NCBI RefSeq assembly: GCF_018494035.1 | Contig: NZ_JABBFO010000007.1 | Coordinates: 91,456 to 155,455 of the forward strand | Source of the DNA: Rosenbergiella australiborealis | Lineage (GTDB): Bacteria; Pseudomonadota; Gammaproteobacteria; Enterobacterales; Enterobacteriaceae | DNA length: 64,000 bases | Reading direction: 5' to 3' | Part shown: in pieces, positions 45,059 through 55,198 of the stretch | How positions within the stretch are numbered: position 1 is the first letter of the stretch | Layout of the letters: each line of letters begins with the position of its first letter | The notes under the pieces: model-generated | What the model was told of the DNA's origin: nothing | Databases searched by the model: none | Seen by the model: the letters and a program-made list of their open reading frames with translations, nothing else | Position numbers and translations under genes: made by a program

Positions 45059-45775
45059 ATGTCATTCACTGAATATACGCAGACTGAGCAGATGAGCGCC
45101 GAACAAGAGGCGCAGTATATTCATCGCTATCTTCCTCTGGTAAATAAAATCTTACGTCAGATGAGTTATCACGCCAGTGTGGTGATCGATGCCTATGATC
45201 TGCAACAGATTGCGTTAATTGGTTTATTGACCGCCTTACGGCGCTATGGCGTGCCGGATGATGAGTTTCCGGGATACGCGAAATACCGTATCCGTGGGGC
45301 GATTCTTGATGAACTGCGTCAAGCCGATTGGCGCCCCAGAAGTTTAAGGCAAAAGACACATCAACTGGCTCAGCAGATTAAGCAACTCACGCAGCAATTG
45401 GGTCGAGAACCTGAGTTTGCCGATATGTATCACCATTTGCAGATCGATCAACACACTTATCACGAATATTTGCAAAGTGAGCACTTAGCCAGCGTAGAAA
45501 GTCTTGATGCCGTAATGGAAGGTGAAGCGTCAGAATTGGGCTCGCAACGTGATAATCCTGAACGCTTCTATGCCAAACAGCAACAATTGGCACAAGCTAT
45601 TGGTATTCTCGATCAACGCGAACAATTAATTCTGACGCTTTACTACCACCATGAGATGAATTTTAAAGAAATTGCTCTGGTCTTGGACGTGAGTGAAGCA
45701 CGTGTCTGTCAATTGAATAAGCGATTAAACGATAAGTTGGTCGCCCATATAAAGCAAAGTGAGTCGGTATGTTAA
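45059..45775 (+). CDS. fliA: Flagellar sigma-28 factor FliA (Flag-2 LafS)
   Basis: A 238-residue sigma-28. Region 2 includes YDLQQIALIGLLTALRRYG and FPGYAKYRIRGAILDELRQADW, and region 4 ends with the helix-turn-helix MNFKEIALVLDVSEARVCQLNKR. It should read the flagellin and flgM promoters in this locus and be inhibited by the local FlgM. Its last codons overlap motA. Confidence 0.95.
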   Translation: MSFTEYTQTEQMSAEQEAQYIHRYLPLVNKILRQMSYHASVVIDAYDLQQIALIGLLTALRRYGVPDDEFPGYAKYRIRGAILDELRQADWRPRSLRQKTHQLAQQIKQLTQQLGREPEFADMYHHLQIDQHTYHEYLQSEHLASVESLDAVMEGEASELGSQRDNPERFYAKQQQLAQAIGILDQREQLILTLYYHHEMNFKEIALVLDVSEARVCQLNKRLNDKLVAHIKQSESVC

Positions 45776-46638
45776 AGGTCGGTGGGATCCTGATTGTCTT
45801 TATCTGTTTAATTTGGGGTTATCTTCACTCAGGAGGACGTCTAGTTGCGTTCTGGCAACCCGGGGAGATTGTGATTATTCTCGGCTGTGGCATAGGCACT
45901 TTGGTGTTAGCCAATGCCGGCACGGTATTAAAACAGATCCTTGCCCAGTTAAAAGAAGTGATGCGTAAAACCCGTTACAACACCGGATACTCTCAGCAAC
46001 TCTTAATGCTGATGTATGAGTTACTCGACAGTGTCCAGAATGGTGGATTACGAAGTTTAGATAACCATATTGAAAACCCTACTGATAGCGAGTTATTTCA
46101 ACGCTATCCATTGATCGCCAGTGATAGTGAGTTATGTACCTTTATCGCGGATAATTTTCGCATGATGGCAATGGGTAAAATTAATGAACATGAGCTGGAG
46201 GGGTTATTAGAGCAAGAACTTAACTCGGTAGAAGAAAATTTATTGCAAGCCTCGCGTTCACTTCAGCGTGTAGGAGAAGCGATGCCAGGATTCGGTATTT
46301 GTGCGGCGGTACTGGGTATTGTTATTACCATGCAATCGATTGACGGCACGATAGCCGTGATTGGTGTTAAAGTCGCAGCGGCCTTGATTGGTACTTTTCT
46401 TGGGGTATTTATTAGCTACTGCCTGATCGATCCTTTAGCGAACGCGATGGAGCAGTTAGTGAAGAAAAAAATGACCTCCTTCGAGTGCTTACGTACCATC
46501 ATGGTTAACCAAGTGGCGGGAAAACCCCCGTTACTGGCGGTGGATGCCGGCCGAAAAATGTTACCGGTTGAAAGCAAACCGTCATTCACTCAGTTAGAGA
46601 GTTGGGTAGAGACGCGTCAAGAAGCGGTAGCATCATGA
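45769..46638 (+). CDS. motA: Flagellar stator protein MotA (LafT)
   Basis: A 289-residue MotA with four transmembrane segments (about 2-20, 30-50, 170-190, 203-225) and a cytoplasmic loop that contacts FliG. The GEAMPGFGICAAVLGIVITM block is conserved. It overlaps fliA by 7 bp and motB by 4 bp. The pairing of a dedicated motA/motB with the locus is typical of Flag-2. Confidence 0.95.
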   Translation: MLKVGGILIVFICLIWGYLHSGGRLVAFWQPGEIVIILGCGIGTLVLANAGTVLKQILAQLKEVMRKTRYNTGYSQQLLMLMYELLDSVQNGGLRSLDNHIENPTDSELFQRYPLIASDSELCTFIADNFRMMAMGKINEHELEGLLEQELNSVEENLLQASRSLQRVGEAMPGFGICAAVLGIVITMQSIDGTIAVIGVKVAAALIGTFLGVFISYCLIDPLANAMEQLVKKKMTSFECLRTIMVNQVAGKPPLLAVDAGRKMLPVESKPSFTQLESWVETRQEAVAS

Positions 46639-47528
46639 GTGGGCGTCAAAAAGGTCATACCACTATTATCAAGCGTAGCTCGCGACGTGCCCACTCCGGC
46701 GGGCATGGTGGCGCGTGGAAGGTCGCCTTTGCCGATTTTATGCTGGCATTGATGTCTCTCTTTATGGTGATGTGGATTATGGGACAGGTCTCGGAAAAAG
46801 ACCGAAAAGCGATTATGTATACGTTAAATAATCAGTCGATTTTTGATAGCCACTCTTTTAGTCCAATCTCTTTTTCCGCCCATGATCCCGCGCCCTCAAC
46901 AGCCCCGGAAGTCACCCCCAGTGTGGTAGGAAGCTCAGCTGGCGATAGCGCCACCGCGGCTACCGCCAAAGACAAAGAAACGAGTACGAGTGGCTCTGAA
47001 GGGGATCAACGGCAACTTCAGCAGGCGTTGCAAAGCCTAATGCTCGGTAAGCAAGCACAGAGTAATATGCGAATTGAACGCTTGGCCCAAGGGATCCGAG
47101 TCGTGGTCAATGATGATCAGCATCGCATGATGTTTGAACGAGGGAGCACCAAAGTGACTCCTTATTTTCAGCAACTGCTCTCGAGTCTTGTTCCCGCATT
47201 AAAACAAAGCGGGTCACACGTGATGATTATTGGTCATACCGATGCAACGCCGTATCAGCAAAATCCGTTTTACGATAACTGGAGCCTCTCTGTTAATCGT
47301 GCTCAATCAGCCCGGCAGGTCTTACTCAAAGCAGGATTTTCCAGCGATAAAATTGTACAGATCTCAGGGGTGGCGGATCAAAAACTGCTCGACCAACAGC
47401 AGCCGACAAATGCCATCAATCGACGTATTGAGTTTGTGATCCTTTCCGCACAAGGGTTGGCGGCGTGGGAAAAATCGTTTTCAATACCGGCAACCAATAC
47501 GGTACTTCCCTCCGTGCAAGGCCAGTAG
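46635..47528 (+). CDS. motB: Flagellar stator protein MotB (LafU)
   Basis: A 297-residue MotB. The single transmembrane helix carries the essential proton-binding Asp in FADFMLALMSLFMVMWIMG. A Ser/Thr-rich linker is followed by an OmpA-like peptidoglycan-binding domain (MIIGHTDATPYQ ... NWSLSVNRAQSARQVL ... NAINRRIEFVIL). I chose the ATG overlapping the motA stop (ATGA). Confidence 0.95.
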   Translation: MSGRQKGHTTIIKRSSRRAHSGGHGGAWKVAFADFMLALMSLFMVMWIMGQVSEKDRKAIMYTLNNQSIFDSHSFSPISFSAHDPAPSTAPEVTPSVVGSSAGDSATAATAKDKETSTSGSEGDQRQLQQALQSLMLGKQAQSNMRIERLAQGIRVVVNDDQHRMMFERGSTKVTPYFQQLLSSLVPALKQSGSHVMIIGHTDATPYQQNPFYDNWSLSVNRAQSARQVLLKAGFSSDKIVQISGVADQKLLDQQQPTNAINRRIEFVILSAQGLAAWEKSFSIPATNTVLPSVQGQ

Positions 47529-47551
47529 TGGGTATCGGTTAAGCACAGTTT

Positions 47552-48304
47552 ATGCGCGTGTTTTTCATGGTTCTTATCCTCACGTTACTCTCCTATCACT
47601 CGGCGAGCGGTGCTTCGCCATCCAGTCGCTATCTGACGGATAAACAACACCGTGAACATAATCGTTTACGGCTTTGGCAGCAAGCGCAACACCGCATCGC
47701 TACCTCGGCACAATTACTGGCATCGGCCTCACCCGAAGTAAAAAAACGTGATCGACAACTGGCATTATCGCTATTGAATCGCGGCATTATTCCCGGTGAT
47801 ACCGGGTTAGGCTGGGCACCTTTAGATCCTGATGAGTTATTGCGTGAAACCGGGTCACCGCATCTTCTCGCCACCCTTGAGAAAGTGATTACGATTTTAG
47901 AGGCACAGATTGGCTTACCTTATCGATGGGGAGGACAGACGCCGACGCAAGGGTTTGATTGCAGTGGTCTTGTCTGGTTTGCCTTTAGGGAGTACGTGAA
48001 CTGGCCATTGCCTCGCACGGCGAGTGGCTTATTTAATGATAAGCGCATGGCCGCAGTAAGCAGTCGTCGTCTACGCCGTGGTGATCTCCTTTTTTTCACT
48101 ATTCATCGTCAAACGCAGCCTGATCATGTTGGAATTTACTTGGGTAACCATCAATTTATCGAAGCCCCACGAACAGGATTAGCGATTCGTATCAGTCAAC
48201 TTGATACGCCTTTTTGGCAGCAACACTATGCAGGCGCGCGTCGTGTATTGAGCGAAACAACACTGCGTGATGCACACCCAACCTCGTTGCCGCATTCATT
48301 TTGA
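47552..48304 (+). CDS. Secreted NlpC/P60 peptidoglycan endopeptidase linked to the flagellar locus
   Basis: A 250-residue exported protein. A signal peptide (MRVFFMVLILTLLSYHSASG, cleavage near residue 21) precedes a ~100-residue helical N-terminal part and a C-terminal NlpC/P60 domain. The catalytic Cys is in GFDCSGLVWFAF, the His in PDHVGIYLG, and the third polar residue near HQFIEAP. Such enzymes cut D-Glu-diaminopimelate cross-bridges. It starts 23 bp after motB with no terminator between, so it is probably part of the fliD-motB operon. Confidence 0.88.
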   Translation: MRVFFMVLILTLLSYHSASGASPSSRYLTDKQHREHNRLRLWQQAQHRIATSAQLLASASPEVKKRDRQLALSLLNRGIIPGDTGLGWAPLDPDELLRETGSPHLLATLEKVITILEAQIGLPYRWGGQTPTQGFDCSGLVWFAFREYVNWPLPRTASGLFNDKRMAAVSSRRLRRGDLLFFTIHRQTQPDHVGIYLGNHQFIEAPRTGLAIRISQLDTPFWQQHYAGARRVLSETTLRDAHPTSLPHSF

Positions 48305-48397
48305 GAAGGGTATCGATTTTTATAGCCAGGATAGTAGGTATTCGGCTAGGGTGTCATAAGATACTGTTTACCATTATTGGAAATAAGTGAGGGGCAT

Positions 48398-49159
48398 ATG
48401 CCAAAAGCAGAGGTGTTTCATCTTGGATTAACCCAAGCCGATTTACAGGGCGCGACATTAGCTATCATTCCTGGTGCCCCGGAAAGAGTCCAAAAAATTG
48501 CCGAATCGATGGATAACCCAAAGCCTCTTGCCATCCACCGTGAATTTACGTCTTGGCGTGCTGAGATTGATGGCCAAGCAGTCATCGTTTGCTCAACAGG
48601 AGTAGGTGGCCCGTCGACGTCGATAGCTGTTGAAGAACTGGCACAACTTGGTATCAGAACGTTTCTGCGCATAGGCACGACGGGAGCAATTCAACCTGAT
48701 ATAAAAGTTGGGGATGTATTAATTACAACAGGCGCGGTGCGTTTAGACGGTGCCAGTCATCATTTTGCCCCTATTGAGTTTCCCGCTGTTGCCGATTTTC
48801 ACTGCACCACTGCGCTGGTTGATGCCGCTAATGCACTGGGTGCCTCGAGTCATATAGGTATTACGGCTTCTTCGGATACCTTCTATCCCGGACAAGAACG
48901 TTATGACACCTATTCAGGCCGTGTAACCAGAGCATTTCAAGGCAGCCTGCAAGAGTGGCAGTTAATGGGGGTGCTAAACTATGAGATGGAGTCTGCGACG
49001 TTATTCACGCAATGTGCCAGTCAAGGGTTACGGGCAGGGATGATTGCCGGGGTGATAGTTAATCGCACACAACAAGAAATTCCCGACGAAAGCACAATGC
49101 AACACACCGAAAATACGGCGATAAAAATTGTGGTAGAGGCAGCACGTCGCTTGATCTAA
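48398..49159 (+). CDS. udp: Uridine phosphorylase
   Basis: A 253-residue nucleoside phosphorylase, full length. It converts uridine and phosphate to uracil and ribose-1-phosphate. Conserved segments are [12 protein letters not shown], the [15 protein letters not shown] loop and NYEMESATL with the substrate-binding Glu-Met-Glu. I chose ATG 48398 behind GAGGGG; the frame is open seven codons upstream. It marks the right border of the inserted flagellar cluster. Confidence 0.97.
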   Translation: MPKAEVFHLGLTQADLQGATLAIIPGAPERVQKIAESMDNPKPLAIHREFTSWRAEIDGQAVIVCSTGVGGPSTSIAVEELAQLGIRTFLRIGTTGAIQPDIKVGDVLITTGAVRLDGASHHFAPIEFPAVADFHCTTALVDAANALGASSHIGITASSDTFYPGQERYDTYSGRVTRAFQGSLQEWQLMGVLNYEMESATLFTQCASQGLRAGMIAGVIVNRTQQEIPDESTMQHTENTAIKIVVEAARRLI

Positions 49160-49232
49160 CCCGTTCTCGCTTTATGAATAAGAAAACGTATAGTCTAACC
49201 CTCTGTCTCACTTGCCTTAGAGGTTATGTGTA

Positions 49233-49850
49233 ATGGTAGCGACACTGCTCACTTTTAGTTTAGCGGCATTATTGCTGACGTTAACCCCTGGTCTTGATAC
49301 CGCGCTAGTATTAAGAACCTCCATTGCTGAAGGGCGTAGCCACGGCTTTAAAGCCGCCTTGGGGGTTAATCTTGGCTGTTATATTTGGGGAGCGCTAGTG
49401 GCACTGGGCTTAGGGGCATTATTAGCAGCCTCACAAGTCGCTTATGACTGCTTAAAATGGGTCGGTGCAGTTTATCTGTTATGGTTAGCTTTACAACTTG
49501 TACTCGCTCGTCCCCAGCCACTGTCACTCTCTGTACCCAGCCGCCATCCCCATACTCGTAACTGGTTTGTACGCGGCTGTTTAGGTAATGTCTTAAACCC
49601 TAAAGTGGGTATTTTTTATGTGAGCTTTCTGCCGCAATTTATTCCTGTAGGCCATTCTCCGGTCTTATGGACGTTTTTACTGGTATCGATTCATGTTGTA
49701 TTCGGAACCTTATGGTCCTTAGTGCTGATTAATGTAGCGGTAAAAGCATCGCACTATTTACAACAACCTAACATTATTCGGTGGATGAATCGGATGACAG
49801 CAGGTGTTTTTGTACTCTTTGCCGCAAAGCTGGCGTTGAGTTCACGCTAA
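49233..49850 (+). CDS. LysE/RhtB-family amino-acid exporter
   Basis: A 205-residue inner-membrane exporter with about six transmembrane segments. The LysE signature TPGLDTALVLR is near residue 18 and NPKVGIFYVSFLPQF is near residue 123. It differs clearly from the RhtC in this window. The substrate is unknown. Its place between udp and rmuC is not the E. coli order; rhtB, missing beside rhtC, may have a functional counterpart here. Confidence 0.85.
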   Translation: MVATLLTFSLAALLLTLTPGLDTALVLRTSIAEGRSHGFKAALGVNLGCYIWGALVALGLGALLAASQVAYDCLKWVGAVYLLWLALQLVLARPQPLSLSVPSRHPHTRNWFVRGCLGNVLNPKVGIFYVSFLPQFIPVGHSPVLWTFLLVSIHVVFGTLWSLVLINVAVKASHYLQQPNIIRWMNRMTAGVFVLFAAKLALSSR

Positions 49851-49876
49851 AGCATCGGGAATTGACGAGGGTGATT

Positions 49877-51361
49877 TTGGATTTTCAAAGTGTCAGTGAG
49901 GTGGCGTTAGTCGCCTGCGGTATGGTTGTGGGATGGATAGTTGCTGTATTGCGTTCAGGACGCGCCAGCGCTGTGCGAGAGGCTGATTATGCTCATCTTA
50001 AGCAAAATTTTGAGCTAAGCGAGCAGCGCTGCGAGCAACAGCAACAGCAGTTGCAGCTACTCCAGCAGCGTCAAAGTGAGTGGCAAGCTAAAGCCGCCGC
50101 TGCCGGAGAAAAACTCCAGCAGCTCGATTATTGGCGACAACAAACGGAACAGCTAAACCAAGAACTGCGTCATCAGTTTGATCTGAATCGGGTACAGGAA
50201 GCCGAGCTGCGAGAGGTGACGACGCGCTGGCAAGAATCACAACGTGCAATGGAAGAGAAACATCAATTATTGATCGACAGTGAGCAACGGTTAACCAGCC
50301 AATTTGAAAATTTAGCCAGCCGTATTTTTGAACACACTCATCGCCGAGTGGATGAACAAAATCGACAAAGTCTCAGTGGGCTACTGACTCCCTTACGTGA
50401 GCAGCTCGATGGATTTCGTCGTCATGTGAACGACAGTTTTAGCCAAGAGGCACGAGAAAGGCATACGCTGACGCATGAGATAAAACAGTTACAACAATTG
50501 AATAGCCAAATGGCACAAGAAGCCCTTAATCTGACTAATGCTCTGAAAGGCGATAATAAAATTCAGGGTAATTGGGGCGAAGTCGTGTTGGCGCGGGTGT
50601 TGGAAGCATCGGGGTTGCGTGAAGGGTACGAATACCAGACCCAAGTAAGTATTCAACATGAAAAAGGACGTTTTCAACCGGATGTGATTGTCCGATTACC
50701 TCAGGGGAAAGATGTCGTTATCGATGCTAAAATGACATTAGTCGCTTACGAGCGTTATTTTAATGCTCCCGACGAAGAGGTGCGTGAGCGTGCTGCTCAA
50801 GAGCATATATTGGCGGTACGCCAGCATATTCGTGGACTGGGTCGTAAGGATTATCAGGGATTACCTGGCTTAAGAAGCCTTGACTATGTGCTAATGTTTA
50901 TTCCGGTAGAACCGGCCTTTTTATTGGCACTCGACCGCGAACCTGAACTGATTAACGAAGCCTTATCTCATAATATTATGTTAGTGAGTCCGACTACACT
51001 ATTAGTGGCGCTACGGACAATTAATAATCTGTGGCGTTATGAGCATCAAAGCCAAAATGCCCAAAAAATCGCTGAACGTGCGGCCAAACTCTACGATAAA
51101 ATGCGACTGTTCGTAGAAGATATGAGCCACTTGGGGGGCGCGTTGGATAAAGCCCAATTCAGCTATCATCAAGCGATGAAAAAGCTGGCACAGGGGCGTG
51201 GAAATATGCTGGCTCAAACCGAAGCATTTCGTCAGTTAGGGGTTGAAGTTAAACGTCCTATCGACAAGCAATTAACCGAACAAGCCATGTCAGATGAGCC
51301 GGACTCTGATACACTTGATTCAGACGCATTGACTAACCAGGTAAATACAGATGGCAGATAA
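49877..51361 (+). CDS. rmuC: DNA recombination protein RmuC
   Basis: A 494-residue RmuC. An N-terminal transmembrane segment (about 7-25) is followed by a long Gln-rich coiled coil (about 40-165) and the nuclease-like domain ([17 protein letters not shown] ... [21 protein letters not shown]). It limits inversions at short repeats. The start is a TTG at 49877, with GAGG six bases before; a GTG two codons upstream would place the ribosome site too close. It overlaps ubiE by 11 bp. Confidence 0.92.
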   Translation: MDFQSVSEVALVACGMVVGWIVAVLRSGRASAVREADYAHLKQNFELSEQRCEQQQQQLQLLQQRQSEWQAKAAAAGEKLQQLDYWRQQTEQLNQELRHQFDLNRVQEAELREVTTRWQESQRAMEEKHQLLIDSEQRLTSQFENLASRIFEHTHRRVDEQNRQSLSGLLTPLREQLDGFRRHVNDSFSQEARERHTLTHEIKQLQQLNSQMAQEALNLTNALKGDNKIQGNWGEVVLARVLEASGLREGYEYQTQVSIQHEKGRFQPDVIVRLPQGKDVVIDAKMTLVAYERYFNAPDEEVRERAAQEHILAVRQHIRGLGRKDYQGLPGLRSLDYVLMFIPVEPAFLLALDREPELINEALSHNIMLVSPTTLLVALRTINNLWRYEHQSQNAQKIAERAAKLYDKMRLFVEDMSHLGGALDKAQFSYHQAMKKLAQGRGNMLAQTEAFRQLGVEVKRPIDKQLTEQAMSDEPDSDTLDSDALTNQVNTDGR

Positions 51362-52106
51362 TTCCAAGGATACCACCCACTTTGGCTTTCAAACCGTAGC
51401 TAAAGACGAAAAGGCCGGCAAAGTAGCCGATGTATTCCACTCCGTGGCAGCAAAATATGACCTGATGAATGATTTGATGTCGATGGGTATACATCGGATC
51501 TGGAAACGTTTCACTATCGATTGTAGCGGTGTGCGCCGTGGCCAACGTGTACTCGACCTTGCGGGTGGAACGGGTGATTTAACCGCAAAGTTTTCGCGTC
51601 TTGTTGGGGAAACTGGCGAAGTGGTTTTGGCTGATATTAACAGCTCGATGCTAAAAATGGGGCGTGAAAAATTACGTAACCTCGGCATAGCGGGAAACGT
51701 GAGTTATGTCCAAGCAAACGCTGAAGCGCTGCCTTTCCCTGATAACTATTTTGACTGCATCACTATCTCTTTCGGTCTACGTAATGTTACGGATAAAGAT
51801 AAGGCCTTAGCCTCCATGTTTCGTGTCTTGAAACCAGGTGGGCGTTTATTAGTATTAGAGTTCTCTAAGCCACTGCTAGAGCCTCTTAGCAAGGTTTATG
51901 ATGCTTACTCATTCCATATTTTACCGCGTATTGGCCAACTGGTCGCCAACGATGCCGAAAGCTACCGTTATCTAGCAGAATCTATCCGTATGCATCCTGA
52001 TCAAGAAACCTTGAAACAGATGATGGAAGCAGTAGGGTTTGAGAATAGTACCTACTACAACCTAACGGGTGGGATCGTCGCCCTACACCGTGGATACAAA
52101 TTTTAA
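51351..52106 (+). CDS. ubiE: Ubiquinone/menaquinone C-methyltransferase UbiE
   Basis: A 251-residue SAM methyltransferase. Motif I is [15 protein letters not shown] and the UbiE signatures [18 protein letters not shown] and [14 protein letters not shown] are clear. It methylates quinone rings in ubiquinone and menaquinone synthesis. It overlaps ubiJ by one base, in the ubiE-ubiJ-ubiB operon. Confidence 0.97.
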   Translation: MADNSKDTTHFGFQTVAKDEKAGKVADVFHSVAAKYDLMNDLMSMGIHRIWKRFTIDCSGVRRGQRVLDLAGGTGDLTAKFSRLVGETGEVVLADINSSMLKMGREKLRNLGIAGNVSYVQANAEALPFPDNYFDCITISFGLRNVTDKDKALASMFRVLKPGGRLLVLEFSKPLLEPLSKVYDAYSFHILPRIGQLVANDAESYRYLAESIRMHPDQETLKQMMEAVGFENSTYYNLTGGIVALHRGYKF

Positions 52107-52711
52107 TGCCAACCATGCCAATGATCACCGCGTTACTCGAACAGGGGCTTAACCGTACGCTTTGGCAGGATCGCGGTGGGAAAAGTACCCGTCAGCGACT
52201 AAAAGGGAAAATACTCACCATCAATATTCGCGAACTTGGCCAGCCACTCGTGCTGTACTTTAGTGACCACCAAATTGATGTGTTAAGTACGATAACATCG
52301 GAAAGTGATTGTACGGTTACCCTGAGCATGTCTGTTCTTCCGCAGTTACAGGACCGACAAAATCTGACTAAATTAATTAAATCCGGTCAATTAGATGTTG
52401 AGGGCGATCTACACGTTCTTCAATCATTTTCGGCGCTGATCGATTTAGCCGAATTTGATCCGGCTGAATACCTTGCGCCTTGGTGTGGTGATTTAGTGGC
52501 GCAATCGCTCACCCAAACGGGTAAAAATATCATCAATCTATTACAACGTACGTTTCTCCGTCGACAATCGCAAGTGAGTGAAACGCTGATTGAAGAGTGG
52601 CGTGTCGTACCCGGCGCGCTTGAACAAGCATGGTTTTGTGAAGAAACTCAGGCGATTACCCGTCAGTGCGACGCGTTAGAAAAACGTTTATCAAAACTGG
52701 AGATTCTATGA
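52106..52711 (+). CDS. ubiJ: Ubiquinone biosynthesis accessory factor UbiJ
   Basis: A 201-residue protein with an N-terminal SCP2-like lipid-binding domain (about 15-115) and a C-terminal helical tail ending in a coiled coil ([14 protein letters not shown]). It is part of the soluble Ubi complex with UbiK. It overlaps ubiB by 4 bp. The E. coli name was yigP. Confidence 0.94.
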   Translation: MPTMPMITALLEQGLNRTLWQDRGGKSTRQRLKGKILTINIRELGQPLVLYFSDHQIDVLSTITSESDCTVTLSMSVLPQLQDRQNLTKLIKSGQLDVEGDLHVLQSFSALIDLAEFDPAEYLAPWCGDLVAQSLTQTGKNIINLLQRTFLRRQSQVSETLIEEWRVVPGALEQAWFCEETQAITRQCDALEKRLSKLEIL

Positions 52712-54345
52712 CGTTTGGTGAATTACGTCGGCTCTATTTTATTATCCGTGTGTTTTTAACTTATGGATTAGATGAGTTTGTTCCCCGCACGCGATTAACA
52801 TTACCGTTAAGACTATGGCGTAAGTGTATTTTTTGGATACCGAACAAACATCAAGATAAAGCGGTGGGTATACGCCTTCGTCTTGCACTCGAACAACTCG
52901 GTCCAGTGTGGATTAAACTTGGGCAGATGCTTTCCACTCGACGTGATTTATTTCCGCCAGAGATTGCCGACCAATTAGCCTCACTTCAAGATAAAGTTCC
53001 CCCTTTCGACGGTGTTCGGGCGAAAGCGCAAATTGAAAAGTCATTAGGTGGCCCTGTAGAAACCTATTTTGATGACTTCGATATTAATCCTCTCGCCTCG
53101 GCATCTATCGCTCAAGTCCACACCGCTATCCTGAAAGAAAATCAGAAACATGTTGTGATTAAAGTGATTCGTCCGGATATTTTACCGGTGATCAAAGCTG
53201 ACATGCGTCTGATTTATCGTCTAGCCAGCTGGTTACCAAGGATTTTACCCGATGGTCGTCGCCTACGGCCGATCGAAGTGGTCAAAGACTACGAAAAAAC
53301 ACTGATTGATGAGCTTAATTTATTACGTGAAGGCGCCAACGCTATCCAATTACGTCGTAATTTTGAAGGCAACAATCTGCTCTATGTTCCTGAGGTTTAC
53401 TCCGATTACGGTAGCGAAACCATGTTAGTGATGGAACGTATCTACGGGATACCCATTTCTGATACTCAAGCATTGGTGCAACAGGGCACAAACATGAAAG
53501 CCCTAGCAGAACGTGGGGTACAAGTCTTCTTTACCCAAGTTTTCCGTGATAGTTTCTTTCATGCCGATATGCACCCTGGGAATATTTTTGTCAGCCGCGA
53601 GCATCCCGAAGATCCGCAATATATCGCGATTGATTGCGGTATTGTCGGATCATTAAATAAAAATGATAAACGCTATTTAGCGGAAAATTTTATTGCCTTT
53701 TTTAACCGTGATTATCGTCGTGTGGCCGAGCTACATGTTGACTCAGGCTGGGTACCGGCGGATACGAATGTTGAAGACTTCGAGTTTTCTATCAGAACCG
53801 TTTGCGAACCTATTTTTGAAAAGCCGTTAGCGGAAATTTCATTTGGCCATGTGTTGCTGAATTTATTCAACACGGCACGGCGTTTCAACATGGAAGTGCA
53901 ACCACAACTGGTTCTCTTACAAAAGACACTTCTCTATATTGAAGGAATTGGTCGGCAACTTTACCCACAGTTAGACCTTTGGAAAACGGCAAAGCCTTTT
54001 CTTGAAGAGTGGATTAAAGACCAAGTTGGCTTGCCTGCATTATGGCGCACGGTAAAAAACAAAGCTCCGATGTGGGCGGAAAGACTCCCAGAATTCCCGG
54101 AATTAGTATTTGATGCTCTTCACCACCATAAGCTACTAAAGCACAGCGTTGATAAATTGGCACAAGAATTAAATCAACAGCATAATCGTCATACCCAAGT
54201 TCGTTATTTGTGGGGAATAGGGGCAATTTGCTTAGTTAGCAGTATTACGGTATTACTTGTCCATCCGCAACTCAAATGGGTATCCGGCGGATTACTGGTC
54301 GGCGCCTTATTGAGCTGGATAGCTGGCTGGCAAAAAACCAAATAA
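52708..54345 (+). CDS. ubiB: Ubiquinone biosynthesis atypical kinase UbiB
   Basis: A 545-residue ADCK/UbiB-family protein. The family marker KxGQ ([15 protein letters not shown]) is near residue 75, the Ala-rich loop is [13 protein letters not shown], and the catalytic region [11 protein letters not shown] with IDCGIVG is near residue 285-310. Two C-terminal transmembrane helices anchor it. I chose the ATG overlapping the ubiJ stop. Confidence 0.97.
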   Translation: MTFGELRRLYFIIRVFLTYGLDEFVPRTRLTLPLRLWRKCIFWIPNKHQDKAVGIRLRLALEQLGPVWIKLGQMLSTRRDLFPPEIADQLASLQDKVPPFDGVRAKAQIEKSLGGPVETYFDDFDINPLASASIAQVHTAILKENQKHVVIKVIRPDILPVIKADMRLIYRLASWLPRILPDGRRLRPIEVVKDYEKTLIDELNLLREGANAIQLRRNFEGNNLLYVPEVYSDYGSETMLVMERIYGIPISDTQALVQQGTNMKALAERGVQVFFTQVFRDSFFHADMHPGNIFVSREHPEDPQYIAIDCGIVGSLNKNDKRYLAENFIAFFNRDYRRVAELHVDSGWVPADTNVEDFEFSIRTVCEPIFEKPLAEISFGHVLLNLFNTARRFNMEVQPQLVLLQKTLLYIEGIGRQLYPQLDLWKTAKPFLEEWIKDQVGLPALWRTVKNKAPMWAERLPEFPELVFDALHHHKLLKHSVDKLAQELNQQHNRHTQVRYLWGIGAICLVSSITVLLVHPQLKWVSGGLLVGALLSWIAGWQKTK

Positions 54346-54379
54346 TGCGTCATTGTAGAACACAACATTGCTATTCAAC

Positions 54380-54391
54380 ATCTGGTATGAT
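54380..54391 (+). promoter_or_regulatory. Candidate extended -10 promoter of tatABC
   Basis: TGG-TATGAT (54383-54391) is an extended -10 element 39 bp before tatA, in the 85 bp ubiB-tatA gap. No good -35 is seen, which an extended -10 can tolerate. Confidence 0.4.
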
Positions 54392-54430
54392 TAAGTCTAA
54401 TTAATAAGCACTTATTACTTTGGGGTCATT

Positions 54431-54673
54431 ATGGCTGGGATCAGTATTACGAAACTCCTTATTATTGCAGTAATTGTTATCCTATTTTTCGGGACGAAAA
54501 AGCTGCGTAATCTAGGATCTGATTTGGGTTCGTCGATTAAAGGTTTCAAAAAAGCAATGAGTGACGATGAAACAAAAAAGGATCAAGATGCTGATTTTTC
54601 TACAAAATCGCTGTCTGATTCTGAACCTGCGTCACACACTGAAGTTAAGTCTAAAGATAAAGATCAGGTGTAG
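54431..54673 (+). CDS. tatA: Twin-arginine translocase subunit TatA
   Basis: An 80-residue TatA: a short transmembrane helix (about 4-20), the FFGTKKLR hinge (FGxxK motif), an amphipathic helix ([12 protein letters not shown]) and an acidic/lysine tail. It forms the size-variable pore of the Tat system. It is 3 bp before tatB. Confidence 0.96.
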   Translation: MAGISITKLLIIAVIVILFFGTKKLRNLGSDLGSSIKGFKKAMSDDETKKDQDADFSTKSLSDSEPASHTEVKSKDKDQV

Positions 54674-54676
54674 CCC

Positions 54677-55198
54677 GTGTTCGATATAGGATTCAGTGAG
54701 TTACTGCTGGTTTTCGTCATCGGCCTAGTTGTTCTCGGTCCTGAGCGTCTACCGATAGCAGTTAAGACGGTTGTCGGTTGGATTCGTGCCATCCGCTCGT
54801 TGGCAGCCAATGTCCAACATGAACTGGCTCAGGAACTCAAACTGCAAGAGCTGCAGGAGAGTGTAAAAAAAGTAGAGGAAGCGGGTAAAGGCACCCTCTC
54901 ACCAGAACTCAAAGAGTCGATAGAAGAGTTACGGAAAACTGCCGAATCGGTAAAACGCACTTATCACGAGTCTATTGTTACTGAACGAAGCGAGGATTTG
55001 GCCTCGCACGCTGAATCCGTCAATAAAGCGGCCACAGCTGAAAGCAGCAAGCCCCCTGAGACTGCCGTACCTACGTCACGCTTAGTCACTCCTAAAGAGG
55101 AAAGGGCAGAACTGAAGGTTGAGCCGGAGCCGCTACCAAATTCTACTCCTGTGACAGGCACAGAAACATCCTCCTCTACTCGCGAAGATAAACGTTAA
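54677..55198 (+). CDS. tatB: Twin-arginine translocase subunit TatB
   Basis: A 173-residue TatB starting at GTG. The N-terminal [26 protein letters not shown] is the family signature, followed by an amphipathic helix and a long Pro/Glu/Ser-rich tail. With TatC it forms the signal-peptide receptor. It overlaps tatC by one base. Confidence 0.96.
   Translation: MFDIGFSELLLVFVIGLVVLGPERLPIAVKTVVGWIRAIRSLAANVQHELAQELKLQELQESVKKVEEAGKGTLSPELKESIEELRKTAESVKRTYHESIVTERSEDLASHAESVNKAATAESSKPPETAVPTSRLVTPKEERAELKVEPEPLPNSTPVTGTETSSSTREDKR

Noticed and set aside
15616-48398. CRISPR arrays, insertion sequences, tRNA genes or att-like direct repeats at the flagellar cluster borders
   Set aside because: I looked at both borders and found no repeat-spacer pattern, transposase, tRNA or convincing direct repeat.
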